The notes under the pieces were generated by a model. It was not told the DNA's origin, searched no databases, and saw only the letters and a list, made by a program, of their open reading frames with translations. A program made the translations under genes and the position numbers. Positions 23,303 through 35,242 of a stretch of 64,000 nt of DNA are shown in pieces (positions within the stretch are counted from its first letter, which is position 1; each line of letters begins with the position of its first letter). This stretch comes from Chamaecyparis obtusa (lineage: Eukaryota > Streptophyta > Pinopsida > Cupressales > Cupressaceae): contig BSBK01005139.1 in the NCBI GenBank assembly GCA_027943335.1, forward strand, positions 840,001 to 904,000, written 5' to 3'.

Positions 23303-23320
23303 GCCCCACGGTGGGCGCCA
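23303..23320 (-). other. Primer binding site of Gypsy-B
   Basis: The coding strand reads TGGCGCCCACCGTGGGGC, six bases after the 5' LTR end. The TGGCGCC start is typical of plant non-chromovirus gypsy primer sites (tRNA-Asp-like 3' end). The exact tRNA was not checked. Gypsy-C has the same 18-mer with two transitions. Confidence 0.85.
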
Positions 23321-23326
23321 AAAATA

Positions 23327-24589
23327 TGTGTGTGAAAATTGTACCTGATTTGTAGACACAAAACTTTAGTAAAACATTAGAGGTTAGCTAAAATCAAAAT
23401 CATGCAAAATTGAAAACTATCTAACCAAGCGATTTATTGCATTCTAATAGGTGCGAGATTAATGTTCTCAGATTGTAATCGAGATCAGTGACCTAGACGA
23501 CACCTAAATGAAGGATTTGAATGCAATTGATCTAGATATGAAATATGAATGCAATTAATCTATTTTTTTGGATTTTCTATGCAATAAGAATGAAAACTTG
23601 ATATGAATCTATGCTAATATGAAAATTGATATGCTAAAATGATCTAACAATGATATGAAAAAGAATCTAAATGAATGTAAAAAAAACAAATTGATCTCAC
23701 AATAGCCTTGATTCACAATAAGCTTTGATTCTCCAAATTCCAATTATTCAAAATAGTTGTGCAATTCGTAGATGACTTTGGCAAAGTAAGCTTGCAAAAT
23801 TATGAGATGCTTGGGTGCAAATTTGAGAGATTTTAGAGATGAATTATGAAGAGCTGAGCTTTGTTTTTATAGAAATCCAAGGCTTTGGAGGTGCATGGAT
23901 AAAAGCCATAAATCACTCAAATAACTCAGGTTGATTTTTGAGTTATTTTTAAATAAAAGATAATTAGCTCACAAAAACATGCAAAAGCTAAGCTTTAACT
24001 CAAAATAGAGTTTAGCTTTAATTGATAATTGATAGTTGTCTGCTTTTATGATTGTACATGTTTTATTTATGAATTAATTTAATAATAAAGTGATTTATGC
24101 TCAACTTAACTGCTTTTAAAAATAAAATAATTGATTTATGGGTTAATCAATTATTTAATCAAACTTTTATTAAAAACTATATTATTAAATAATGACAATT
24201 TGCTTTAATTAATTAAATAAGAATTTAATCAATTATTCATATGATATTAGATTTATTGTCAAAATTAAATAATACAATTAATAATAGATATAATTAAATT
24301 TAATTACAGAATTAAGTGGCAAATATTAAATCTAATTAATTAAATATGAAAATATTCAATTAATCAAACTTTAGGATAAATGTGATTTATTGCCAAATAA
24401 TTATAAAATTAAAGATAATTATGATGATTAGGAATATTGCTAGGAATATTCCCTGATGTAAAATTTAAGATAATCAATTAGATTTGATGATGTTCAGATG
24501 TGCCTTAGGTTAGGACTTCGATGTCAATTTTGTTCGATTTGTCGATGTAGGAGGTTAATGAACTTATAGCCCATTTTTGGGGTATTACA
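23327..24589 (-). repeat. 5' LTR of Gypsy-B
   Basis: Partner of 13097-14361, TG...CA on both strands. The TG-repeat end has 8 nt here against 10 nt in the other copy. Confidence 0.88.
23863..23871 (-). promoter_or_regulatory. TATA box in Gypsy-B 5' LTR
   Basis: The coding strand reads TATAAAAAC, identical to the 3' LTR copy. It is the candidate promoter for the gag-like transcript. Confidence 0.6.
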
Positions 24590-25368
24590 TTTTGCCCCTC
24601 TTTGAATTACTGTGTGAAGCGCAGTGGTTCAAAGATAGTCTGTGTTTGATAAAGATATGAAACTGATTCAAAAGATAAACCGATCTCAAGATAGAAACCG
24701 ATTGAAAGATATTGAGATAGGAGTTGATTGATATTGAATTTGATATGAAGATAATAGGTCTTGAATGACCAAAGATAATGTTCACTATAACAGAAAATGA
24801 ACCTATGATTGTGAAAAAGTGGTCAAAACGCCTGATTCCAAACCTTAGGATTGCAAAGAAGTGAGTGACCCGTTCTAGACTCGATTGTCTTAGCAGAACT
24901 AGCAGGTATCACATCCAAACCCTTGAGTTGCCGAAGAACCAAGGAAAGAACACTATGATCTGATGGTTGCAAAAATTGATACGGATTACAAGATTAAGAG
25001 AATACCAGATTGATATGGATCGATGAATCTGATATGCCCCAAGTGATGATAGATTTTCCCCGAGGGATGAGGTCTTTTTTTTTGATGAATCAGTAACTAG
25101 ACGCGATTGTTTGTCTTGATTACTGATGAAAGATATTGATAGAATTTGATTTACAGACTTTGAATGATGTGCAATACCATGCCCCCTTCGGGATTAAAAT
25201 TGAAATCTGACAAGAAAAGTTAGCATTATAGTTTAGAAGCATGTTAATTGATTTGAGAAGTGGTTATACACGTCCGAGAATGCATTCTGCATCGTTTAAA
25301 GGTCCTGGAGACCAAGGTTGACTAGGTTTGACCATGAGTTGACCATGGTTGACCAAGTTGATGAATTC
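24590..25368 (-). repeat. Second copy of Gypsy-B 3' internal end, outside the 5' LTR
   Basis: Repeats 14362-15151 (polypurine tract outward), with a 13-bp deletion near 25140 relative to it. A normal element has no internal sequence outside its 5' LTR, so this is left from a tandem or recombined copy. It stops within GACCAAGTTGA, beside the copia RT fragment. Confidence 0.85.
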
Positions 25369-25540
25369 CAATCACATTCTTGTCTTTAGGTCTAGGGACC
25401 AATTCCCATGTCTTGTTCTTTTCAATCTGATCTAGTTCTTCTCTCATAACATTAACCCAATGTTCATCTTCACAAGCTTCACGAGTAGATTTAGGTTCAA
25501 TTTGAGAAATCAAACAAAACATAAATATACCTTATTTCGA
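25369..25540 (-). pseudogene. pol: Copia-2 RT, N-terminal fragment
   Basis: The minus strand encodes CLISQIEPKSTREA, then the copia RT entry EDEHWVNVMREELDQIEKNK and TWELVPRPKDKNVIG, and is then cut by Gypsy-B. Comparison with other copia RTs suggests about 40 residues are missing between NVIG here and APIARIE at 13096. A TAA stands in the frame near 25532. Confidence 0.88.
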
Positions 25541-25545
25541 GTCAT
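25541..25545. repeat. Target-site duplication GTCAT (left, insertion E)
   Basis: Matches 30265-30269. The match extends to GTCATAA on both sides. Confidence 0.7.
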
Positions 25546-28500
25546 AAATTTGTTGGCACTCTAAAATTTTGGATTGATTTTAGAGTTAAGTTTCAAAAGT
25601 TCTCCAATGTCAAAGTTTGTGCCCTTCAAAGAACAGTTTAAAGGACTTGAGTTCAAGTGCATGTAGAAATAGGCCTGATGAACTTCATGTGATACAGCTT
25701 GGGGAACGGGTTCAACACTTTTTGTTTGACATATGCAATGGGTTCTAGCTCATAAATTTAAATTATGAAATGTTTAGGGAGTAGTCATTTTGAGGTGTTC
25801 CCTTAAATCTGCATTTTTTCCTAAGTGTCAAATCACTATAGCAGGTCCTATTTGCATTTGAATATCTTGTGTCCTGAGGTGTTTCATGACCCGCCACTTT
25901 GAGGATGTTTAGTATGCATATCAAAGAACCTATGTTCCAATTTTAAAGTCATTTAGAATCAGTTTGATCAAGTTTCAAACCCCTCAAAGTTGGTAGTTTG
26001 TTATTGTCATGCACTTGTGTAATTGTTCAAATTTCTGGAAGGGCATGTTTGACCAATTATAACTTTTGACCCTGTGACCCAATTGAGAAATTTCCTTTTT
26101 CCATATATTACAGTGGTCAAATACTTCTTGAATTTTAGTTTTCAGGCCATGATGAGTCCTTTTGCCCAGTTTACCAATCTAATTCCGTTTGTAGTCTCTA
26201 ACAATTTGATGAGGACCAGTTGCACAGTTTAGTCGAAGGCCTTGTTTGAAAGAGTACATTAAGTGCCTTGTGATTGATAATAATGAAAGGGTTGTTGCAT
26301 CATGTTGTAGGCATAAGAAAGAATGTTCATGCCAATTTTTAGCCTCCCACATGCCCGTTTGACATGTTTACCAGGGATTTTTAGTTTGCAGATTGCTAAG
26401 TTTCTTCAACAGTGCATAGTTCAGTTTTTGAGTTGCTCACTTTGGGATCCTGCCATTTACACCCAATTCGAGATCAAGCATAATTGAAAGATGTTCCATG
26501 ATGTAGAAATGAAAGTGATTCTTCATGATAAGTTTCAGATTATGATGAATCCGATTGATCACTTTGCTCGATCAATTCTAAAACTGATTTCTACAGTTTC
26601 ACTGTCTTCCGGTTCAGGGTGTTCTAAGGGCACAACTTTGGGGATTATTTTTGGATAGCCAATTGATCGTATGATGAAATTAGTTATAGCTTTGTTTTCT
26701 ATGTATGAGAATGATCATTTACCCAGAGTTTCATACCATGAGAGTCCCGTTTGATTAGATTGCCAGGTCAGACAAAATGTGTTCCACGATGATAAAAAGT
26801 GCCGATAGCATAATTCTCTAAAGTAACCATTTTCTTAAATTCATAGCTTTTTTCCAGATGCTCATCACTAGTTGAGGGTTGTTTTGTTGCATTCCTTGTA
26901 TATGAGGCTTCTTCCAGCTCTAGTGGCTCATCTCCAGCTCATCGTTTGGTATTTTTAGTTTATCTCCTCTCGGGGCAGTCGACAGCATTTTCAGTTTGTG
27001 CTTGCCGGCAATTCTAAACAGGCATTTTAAAGTTTTAAAATCTCTCGCCTTGTTCATTTTTAGGTGAAGCCATTTTATAGGATGTTTCTTTGCAGTACAA
27101 AATTTGTACTTGCCAGCTTTCAGTTTCGAGTGTTTAGTTTTGCTTAGTGTTTTTAAAGCACGGTTGGAGGCACTTTAATCAAATTTGTGATTGGTGAAGT
27201 AATTAAAATTAAAGCTTTTTGGGTATCCGATTATTCGGATTGGATCCATTTGCATGCGCCGGTTGTCCTGGATCATTTTCAAGGCTAGTTTTTTAAATTC
27301 AAAATTTTTTTAGGCCGGACCCGCCTGGGTCCAACCTACCTCATTATTTTAAAAGATAATTTGTCACTATGCCAGGCATGACATCTATGTTTTACACTAT
27401 TGGCTGCAAACATTATATAAAGGTCTGTGATCAAAATAGGAAGGGACACCATGTGTTGAATATAGAACAGAGTGCTAGTTACATGAATATACAAGTTTAG
27501 AAGCACTAGCATTAAAAAAAAAGGGGGGACAGCCAATAAGTGCATGAGAATATGATTAAAATATGAAGGTGGTCTTCCTTGAGGCCAGTGTTTTGAATTG
27601 TTTGGAGGATGGAAGTAAATCTCAATTTAAAATGTTAAAACAAAGATTAAATTTAATATATTTGAAACTAATAAAGATGCCAAATTAGATTTGGGGGAGA
27701 AGAAGCTCATGGATATTGACTGCAAGCACCAAGTAAAAGATTGATGCACGTATGGAGAAGGCTGCATATGCTCATTGTTTGTGTGAGGTCTCTGTGGGAG
27801 TTCTCAACACCATGTGCCCTCCCGTTAATGTATTATTTGCATAGATTGGTGTGTGCATCTTTGAGGGGCTGGCACATTCCCGTGAATGTGTTTGTAGGCC
27901 CATGAGTCAAGGCAACCAACGTAGGAGGGTGGAGGAAGCTATTGAGAGGTTTGCAGCTTGTAAACAAGGAGCATAGAAAACACATGAAGTGTTGCATAAG
28001 TACCCCAAGTGAGCAACACATATGTGCCTTCTACTTTTCAATTTTTGCAGGTGTGATGGGTGATGCCAGAGTCTTCTTCTCTCATGCACGCACTATTTGA
28101 AGGTTGCCAGTGTTTTAAATAGTGCATATACCTTACATACATCACACATTTTATATGTTACACACCAAAACAAATAGGGAGTGATGGCTAGTGTATTGGT
28201 AAACAATGATACAGACTACTGTATCATATAGTTCCAAATATTAGGATATCTTTAGTTGCCAAATAAATTGAAAATATACATAGCTGACATAATCAGTGGA
28301 CTGTGGAACCACTTTATGGCTTGCCAGTCATGTCGCGGGCTTCTCAAATCTTCGCTATTTTTCCAATCCTCAAAGAAAACGGAGATAAAATTTGGGTAAA
28401 AAATTATGAAGAGAGGATATAGTTTTTGCCAATGTGCCAAGACAAATCATAAGTGGTGAATTAGAATAGCATTTTGCACTCCCAGAACTCTTCATTGAAC

Positions 28501-30264
28501 GTACTCTTAATTGAAGAATATGCCATCATATACATACCATTATTTAAGATATGTTTCAAGGGGAGGTGTATGCGAGAAAATAAGTATTGAAAGGATGCGC
28601 AGGCCATTGGAAGAATAAATGTGAACACACAGGTATGGGATGCTGTAATGTTTGGTTGCTGCATTGTGGTATTTAATCCCACATGTACCTAGCCAAGTAA
28701 TATCATAATATTTAAAAGCAAAGGCACTTATATGTTTAGTAAAGAGAAGTAGAAGAGAAGGGCTTTGTGTTTGAAAGCCATTTGAATTTGGTGGGCCAGT
28801 TGGGCACACATGACGAAAAGGATTGCGGGCCCCCCACACATTCAGAGGGTAAGAATTTTTGACTCATCGCTATTCCAGAGATGTAAAGATGCACATGAGA
28901 TATCATTGCAGATTTGCGACAAAGTGACAAGTGTCACCTGGTGACGTGGTGATAAGATGCAGTCTGGTGCCCAGGTGGATCATCAGACCAATAGGGTGTT
29001 GCCACGTGGCATGTGGGCCCACTTCAATTTTCAAAATGGGTGGGAAATATTAATTTCAAAATTATAAAGTTTCAACTATATCATAAATCCAAAAATTTAA
29101 TTAATACAGGCTACTCATGAAAAATGGCGTCTAGGGCTTATTTTTTACCTAAATATGGACATATTATATTTTTTCAAAATCGGCACAAAATGAGGAATGC
29201 AATGGTGGCATTTTTTTTCAATTTTGACAAAGTTGGTGAGAGCAATAATGGACTGTGTGATCCAAGTTCAAATTTGGGTAAAATTGTAGATATTTTGTAA
29301 GGATGTTTTTGGAATGTAAATAATATCAGATTTGTTTTGAGATATTTTAGTAAGTCTTAGGGTTGACTATGTTTCCCTAAAATGCCCTAAATGATATTTT
29401 CTTGTTGCATCCTTGTTCTTATAAAAGGATTTTTGTGATCATTTAGAAAGGGCTGGCTGGAAATTCTTGACACGGGAAACTAAAAAGCTAAGTGTGTATC
29501 CTCAGTCTAGATTTTAATATACTTTTCTAGTTGTATCAATACTAGGGAGAAACCCTCTGTATCTTTTGCATATTGTCTATTGTATTAAAGAATCAATTTG
29601 TAATACAAGGATTTGAGTCCACATACTTATTATAGTTTCTCATTCTTGGATCTCTCCTTTAGTTGTTCTTGATGAATTCTAAGTTTTCCAACTCATTGCA
29701 TTAGGTTACTGGTGTATATGTTTTATCTCTCAGCCTTAATCTAGGATTAGGTTAAAAATCTCTGAGTGAAGCATAGATTCATTTGGTTCAATCAAGAAGG
29801 ATATTTGTAAGTAGTGTAAAAGATGTTTAACTGTGTTTATCACTTGGATTCTCGAATGAATCCAAAAGTTGTTCTTGTATTTCATGTCTGCTTTAGGTGT
29901 GATGCCCAATGGATGAGGCACTGATCATAAGCTAGTATCCCTTGTACTGTTACATGCATTGCATGGTTGTTTACATTCTGCAAAAAATCATAAATCATTA
30001 CTAGTAATTTTACTTTTATTTACATTTACAGTTGTTCTACCCAGTGATGGAGAGTCAATGAATAATAGGTTTTTATTTAGTACTTTCTCACTATCATTTG
30101 TTGTAGGATCTAGTATTGAATAAGAAACAAAGTTAAATCTATTGGATCAGGTGTACCTGCCTTGGTTTTGTAGAGCCATAAGTGAAGAGGGTAGTCTTGT
30201 CCCTATAGTTGGTCTAGTTGCTTATAGATTTCCCATATTTGGAATTAACCACTCCTTAACATCA
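25546..30264 (+). mobile_element. Insertion E: probable solo LTR (4.7 kb), no coding capacity seen
   Basis: Interrupts the Copia-2 integrase-RT linker. GTCAT stands on both sides (25541-25545 and 30265-30269), and joining the flanks restores a continuous linker reading. Apart from five bases (AAATT) at the left, the insert runs TG...CA (TGTTGGCACTC...CTTAACATCA). A plus-strand TATAAAAGG at 29420-29428, about 840 bp from the right end, fits an LTR promoter with R-U5 behind it. No pol motif, primer site, inverted termini or internal LTR pair was found. A large solo LTR is the simplest reading; a non-autonomous element is possible. Confidence 0.6.
29420..29428 (+). promoter_or_regulatory. TATA box in insertion E
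   Basis: TATAAAAGG on the plus strand. Downstream, near 29570, is an ACCCTCTGTATC / TATTGTATTAAAG region resembling an LTR R-U5 segment. Confidence 0.5.
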
Positions 30265-30711
30265 GTCATAAGCATATTGGTATCTCATGGAGTGTAAAAT
30301 CCTATCTAGGAACCAACAAACTCCTCTATCCAAACTTCCAATAACTTGTTCAAAAGGATGATGTCTTGATAGATACCTATTCAGTGTCATAGTCTCAGAC
30401 CTTGCTTCAACAGTAGATTCTTCTCTAGATTCCTCTCTGGTTTCTTCAGCATGACTCTCATTCAACAATTCACTATCAGTCTCATAGAATAATTCAGTAG
30501 TTTCAGTAATAGGCTTAGGATGAGGTTCTTCATCAGATTCATAATCAAGCATTCTTTCCTGAATTTTGAACTTCTCATCAACTTTAACATTTGTGCTCTC
30601 AACAATAGTTTTAGTTCTCTTATTGTAACATCTATATATTTTCTCTTTAAAAAATATCCAAGAAAAATACCTTCATCACTTCTTGGATCAAACTTTCCAA
30701 TATCATCATCT
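30265..30711 (-). pseudogene. pol: Copia-2 integrase C-terminus and linker fragment
   Basis: On the minus strand the fragment starts at the Gypsy-D edge with EKDDDIGKFDPRSDEGIFLGY, the conserved end of copia integrase. It runs through an acidic Glu/Ser linker (EETREESREEST near 30430) and RHHPFEQVIG to the insertion E junction. A frameshift lies near 30640. It joins the integrase core at 43561-45705 on one side and the RT entry at 25540 on the other. Confidence 0.88.
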
Positions 30712-33672
30712 TTCTCAGGCTGTGGGTAACCTATTTGAGAATAGACCTCCGGATTAAGGGTTGGCTTCCCTTTGGATCACTTGAAACTTATCTAAACTTG
30801 GAGGGAAAAGGGATAGAAAATTCTTGAAAGTAAACAACTGCAACTTGAAATGCAAGGAAGGTGATCCACCGAATTTGAAGAGAAACTACAATTGAGAAAT
30901 AAGTTCACTTCATCAGCAATTCAAATCTAACTCACAACTCAATCCTACTTTCTTAACCCCTAATGAAATAAGGTACTTAGAATCCAAAAAAGGAAGAAAA
31001 ACTTCACAAATCTGATGTTCTTGATTATACACAAATCACATCACTGAATTAAGACAAATCTTGGAATACCCACTTGAATCCAAAATGCAGATTAAGGATA
31101 TAGAAACATCACAATAATATTACATATGGCTTCAACAACAAACCCAAAATTATAAGAGAACAAGAAGGATCAATTTTTTATTGCTGAAAACAAATAGGTA
31201 GAATTGTGTCTCTCAGAGTTACAACACTCATATCAGAGAGAAAGAATGAAGAGCTAACCTCAATCACCAAAAGTGAGAGGTATAAAAGGAAAAACTAAGA
31301 ATCTACATTCAAACTCCACTACCTCCTACGAATAGAAAAGTCAAAACATGGACCCATGAGGCAACATCACGGTCTGAATGCAAGATTCTCAGATTCCTAG
31401 GGGTGAGGAAAGTGGGAGCCTAAAAATGAATAGTCAAAGGTGACCATTACATCCACTAAGTCATGCCACTAATTGATAATCTGACAATGGTTTATAGAAA
31501 ATACCACTTGTCGATATCTTACAATAAAAGATGGGCCATGACTCAACATTTAAAATTTATCCCACTATGACCTCAAATAGATACAATCATATTTTTAAAA
31601 AGGCCTCAACCAAAAGGGAGGCACATTCTTAAAAATAATAGCATTAGAAAATAAAAATATTCAAACCCTAGGAAAAACTATAGGTTACATCATACAAAAA
31701 TGAAAAATCAACTACCCACAAAATGGGAGGATATTCATATGATGAATAAATCGTACATAACCTAAAGTCTAGAGGCATCGGCATATAACACTCAACCCTA
31801 AAAGAAAGGGGAGGAAGAAATAACATATTATCCAACATTTCGAAGATGAAGAACTCCACATCACAACTCCCAAACTTGGCACCTAGCACATTCTAATTTC
31901 ATTGCAGCTCTCATTTGGCAACCTTCCCTCTCGGATTTAGAAACAACAACTCATCTCAGCAACATCTTCTCAAGGTAGGCATGCATGTACTCATTTCATT
32001 TTTTGTATGGTCACAGTGTTTCCTCCATCTCATTGCAGACTTCATTGTATTAGGGCATCATTGACTATTCCTTCATTTAGCATTGTCATACACTTGAATT
32101 GCTCTGTATATTGCAATGCACTGTTATGGTTTCATGGCATTTGCTAGGGCACGGTGCACGTTTTTTTGTATTTGATTGATTCATGGCACTATTGTGTTTG
32201 TATTTGGCAATGTTACATTTGGAACATTTGGTGTGAACACCAAATTCCCGATGAGCCACGAGCTAGGGCACTCTATACTCACTATTTTTTCTATTCTTAT
32301 TGACCTGTGACCTAGGTCAGGCACGACATATGCATCTACACATTTGTGATGGCTCAAACTATTTCCATGAATGCTCAAGTTTACCTTGGTATACTATTAT
32401 GATCATTGTGCTTAGCTTTCGAGGGTTTGTGAACAATGTAAAGTGTTTGCTTCTGTATTTGATCTCAATAGCCCGTGAATTAGCTTATGAATTAGGGCAT
32501 TGCAGGACTGATCTTTTGTGATGATTGTGATGGCATAGTATTGTCGCTGGTATGGTTATGGCATTTCTTAGCATAAAGCCTGATGTATTGATCACTGTTA
32601 CTGCATTTGTGTATGGCCCGAGAGCATCTTAGGGTGCCATTTTCTGTTATATATCATCCTCGATGACCCGAGAGGAAAACCAGGGCATGACACATGCATG
32701 GCATCATTGTTTCATTATTTCCATTTGTTACTGTCACCTCTTCATGCACAGCCTCGAGCATATAACTGGTGTTGTTTTTATTTATTTGTGGTATGACCTA
32801 TTGCCCCTTTGCATTTGAATATATAGATCTCCAGGTTAAAAAAAGCTCGCATGAGATTTGGGCATGATGTAGGTGCATGTCATCACTATTTCATTAGATC
32901 AATGCTAGCTCACGTGCACCCATGTCATTGATGCTTGCTACTATGTTTCTCTCATTTATTTGATATCTTGAAAGCCAAGAACAATATTATTTGTTAGCAC
33001 TTGCTATTAATGCATAATGATGATTATACTTTGGTCAACTACATAGCCGAGAGCATGCTAGGGTTCCATGTGGTATCTTTGTTTGCATACATCGATCACT
33101 GTTATGGCACTATTGATGCCAAATGGCCCGTGATCTTGACTGCTATTGCCTAGTCCATAAATTTTGAAATCATGGTGGCATTGAATTTGTCCTATTGGCC
33201 ATTGTTGTGCCTCAGCAACTTCATACTATTGCATGGTTTATTATGAATCGAGGGCACCATCTGGTTTATTGTTACATCTGTTCCCAATGCATGTTGGAAA
33301 CCAACTCTGTTCACTTGTTATTACATTTGATCACTATTATAGCTTTTATTAATCACATAGCCTGATGTACTTGTTAGGGCATTGTGTCCACTGTTGATCA
33401 TTTATTGAGTTTCAAACCATAGCACCTACCAATCTACTATTAGCTTAGGCACCATTGACTGTTGGTATCCATGTTATCAACCAGACCATTATCTCCTTGA
33501 TTCATTGATTCAAAACTTGTGATCCTCATGCATTATACTTTGACAATTGGTGCTGATGTTTGATAGTTACTTATTACTATATGCTTCACCGTTGATGCCT
33601 GGCTATGCACTTGTTTGGTCACCACCTCATTGCTAAGTGGCATCATCATTCATGACCTTTGTTGGTTCTATA
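30712..33672 (+). repeat. Left inverted arm of Gypsy-D (5'-truncated LTR plus leader)
   Basis: Starts TTCTCAGGCTGTGGGTAA and ends GGTTCTATA. It matches the reverse complement of 40525-43490 throughout, about 93-95 percent identical in sampled blocks. It lacks the first 70 bp of the LTR that the right arm retains. No coding sequence is seen. Confidence 0.88.
31281..31289 (+). promoter_or_regulatory. TATA box in left arm of Gypsy-D
   Basis: TATAAAAGG on the plus strand, pointing to gag-pol. The mirror copy in the right arm is at 42913-42921. Confidence 0.6.
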
Positions 33673-35242
33673 AGTAATTGGGATGGATTGGGTTAGGCCT
33701 TAACCAATCAGTTTGAGGATAAATCATATCACCTCTCATTAGTTGAGCATTTGACTACTATTAAAAGAGCACCCCAAGAATACATGATGGATTTTAATTT
33801 CAGATTCTAGAGGACATGGAATAGAATACCAGCCACGGTTAGACCTTCAAGCTAGCATGCTTTCTTGTATTATCTAAGAGCCCTTAACAATGATATCTCT
33901 ATTACGATCCAATCAATGGGTGGAAATAATCTACCAGCAGCATATGATCTTGCCATAAGAGCTAAAAATAGCCTGATCCAAGTAGGAAAAATAGCCCCAA
34001 GGCCCCAATGCCTATTTTTCCTGAGCTTCACCCTGTTCCTGAAGTAATTCTAGCCTTGGCATCCATTCCACCTCTCCCAGCTCCTCCTCAACAAGTTGCT
34101 AACCCAGTTGTAAATCAGTCCCAAGAGCTGACTAAGATTAAAAAGGCCTTGCAAACAGTTACTAATGAGTTGGTTAGTTTAAAGAAGCAATAGTCCTAGC
34201 CTTACCAGCAACCCTATCAACAACCTTATCAGTAGCCCTATCAAAATCACTACCAGCAGAACAGGCCCCAATACCAACAAGGCCAGCAAGGTCAAGTAAG
34301 AAGTTATAACCAATAGGCCAGTTAGCCTTATAATCCTAACATTCCTAGTGCTTCTAGGGAGATGGTTCCTATAGCTCAAAATAATATAGCACAAGATTAT
34401 CAATGGGGCTGCCCATGCAATCAGCAACATATCTAGGGGATGTGTCCTAGTGGCTATAATCAAGCCCTTATGGTACAGAACAATGTGATAATGCCACAAG
34501 AGATGGTTCAAGAGCCATAAATTTAGCAAGGTCTAGTTGTTACCACAAATGAGTTACAGGCACCTAAGGTGGCATTGGTGAATTTTAAAAAGGAAGATTT
34601 TTGTGGAGTGAATTTTTCACCAAGTGATAACCCAAGCTACATCCCAATTGCAGCCAACACAAGGTCTAAAAAGAAAGCTATGGAGGTTGAACAAGTGGCC
34701 TCTACTAGTTAGCAAGCTCCTGTAGCAAATCAACAACCCAAGGTAGTCCAAAATCCAGTTCTAAACTAGCCAAAGGAGGCTAAAGAATCAGTCAAGGTAG
34801 CTACACAGCTAGTGTCTACATAAATAGAGGTTGCTGCACCAAAAGGAAAGTCTAAAGTAAGTTTTGGATCTTTTAATATTGTGGAGTAGATGAAGAAGAC
34901 CTCTATCAATGTACCCTTGATGGACACCTTGGTGATTCCTGGACAAAAGGAGATGATATTAAATGAATTGGCTAAGATCTCACCAAATCAAGAGGCTATT
35001 TTGGAGTAGCCTAGGGTCTTGGTAGCTGAAACACCTCATGTGGAGTAGAAAAAAGAAGTCAGCTCATAGCCCATTGTTGCCCTACAGGTTAAACCTCCTC
35101 CTTTCTATGTAACTCTTATTATTGGGGATTTCCTGGTTCATAATTGTATGATAGATTCAGGAGCTAGTAGTTCTGTGATTTCTAAGTAGTTAGCAGATCT
35201 CCTAGGATTGTCTTATGAGCCAATAGAAGGCCTGTTGTTCAG
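33673..35242 (+). pseudogene. gag: Gypsy-D gag (5'-truncated) and aspartic protease, degenerate
   Basis: Starts inside the gag capsid region (EHLTTIKRAPQEYMMDF), so the N-terminus, leader and primer site are missing. HAFLYYLRALNNDI and LPAAYDLAIRA follow, then PIFPELHPV, a Gln/Tyr/Pro-rich tract near 34190-34320 and a weak Cys-x2-Cys...Cys segment (GCPCNQQH). The protease shows CMIDSGASSSVIS at about 35150. Frameshifts lie near 34005 and 35230. More than a dozen TAG and a few TAA codons interrupt the reading, mostly where neighbouring repeats or relatives have Gln. Confidence 0.85.

Larger units (their letters stand above)
13097..25368 (-). mobile_element. Gypsy-B: chimeric, largely non-autonomous Tat-like gypsy element
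   Basis: A minus-strand element with LTRs at 13097-14361 and 23327-24589, a primer site at 23303-23320 and a polypurine tract at 14362-14375. The interior has a long leader, a 752-codon gag-like ORF, a motif array, an integrase C-terminus preceded by a minisatellite, and a second motif array. No gag capsid domain, protease, RT or RNase H is present, so it would need helper functions. The outer 24590-25368 repeats the sequence internal to the other LTR (14362-15151), so the right edge is not a simple LTR end. No target duplication is visible, and about 120 bp of copia RT appears lost. Confidence 0.85.

Noticed and set aside
25546..30264. Host gene with introns in the 4.7-kb insertion
   Set aside because: Only short ORFs without domain or codon pattern; flanking target duplication and terminal TG/CA favour a transposable element.
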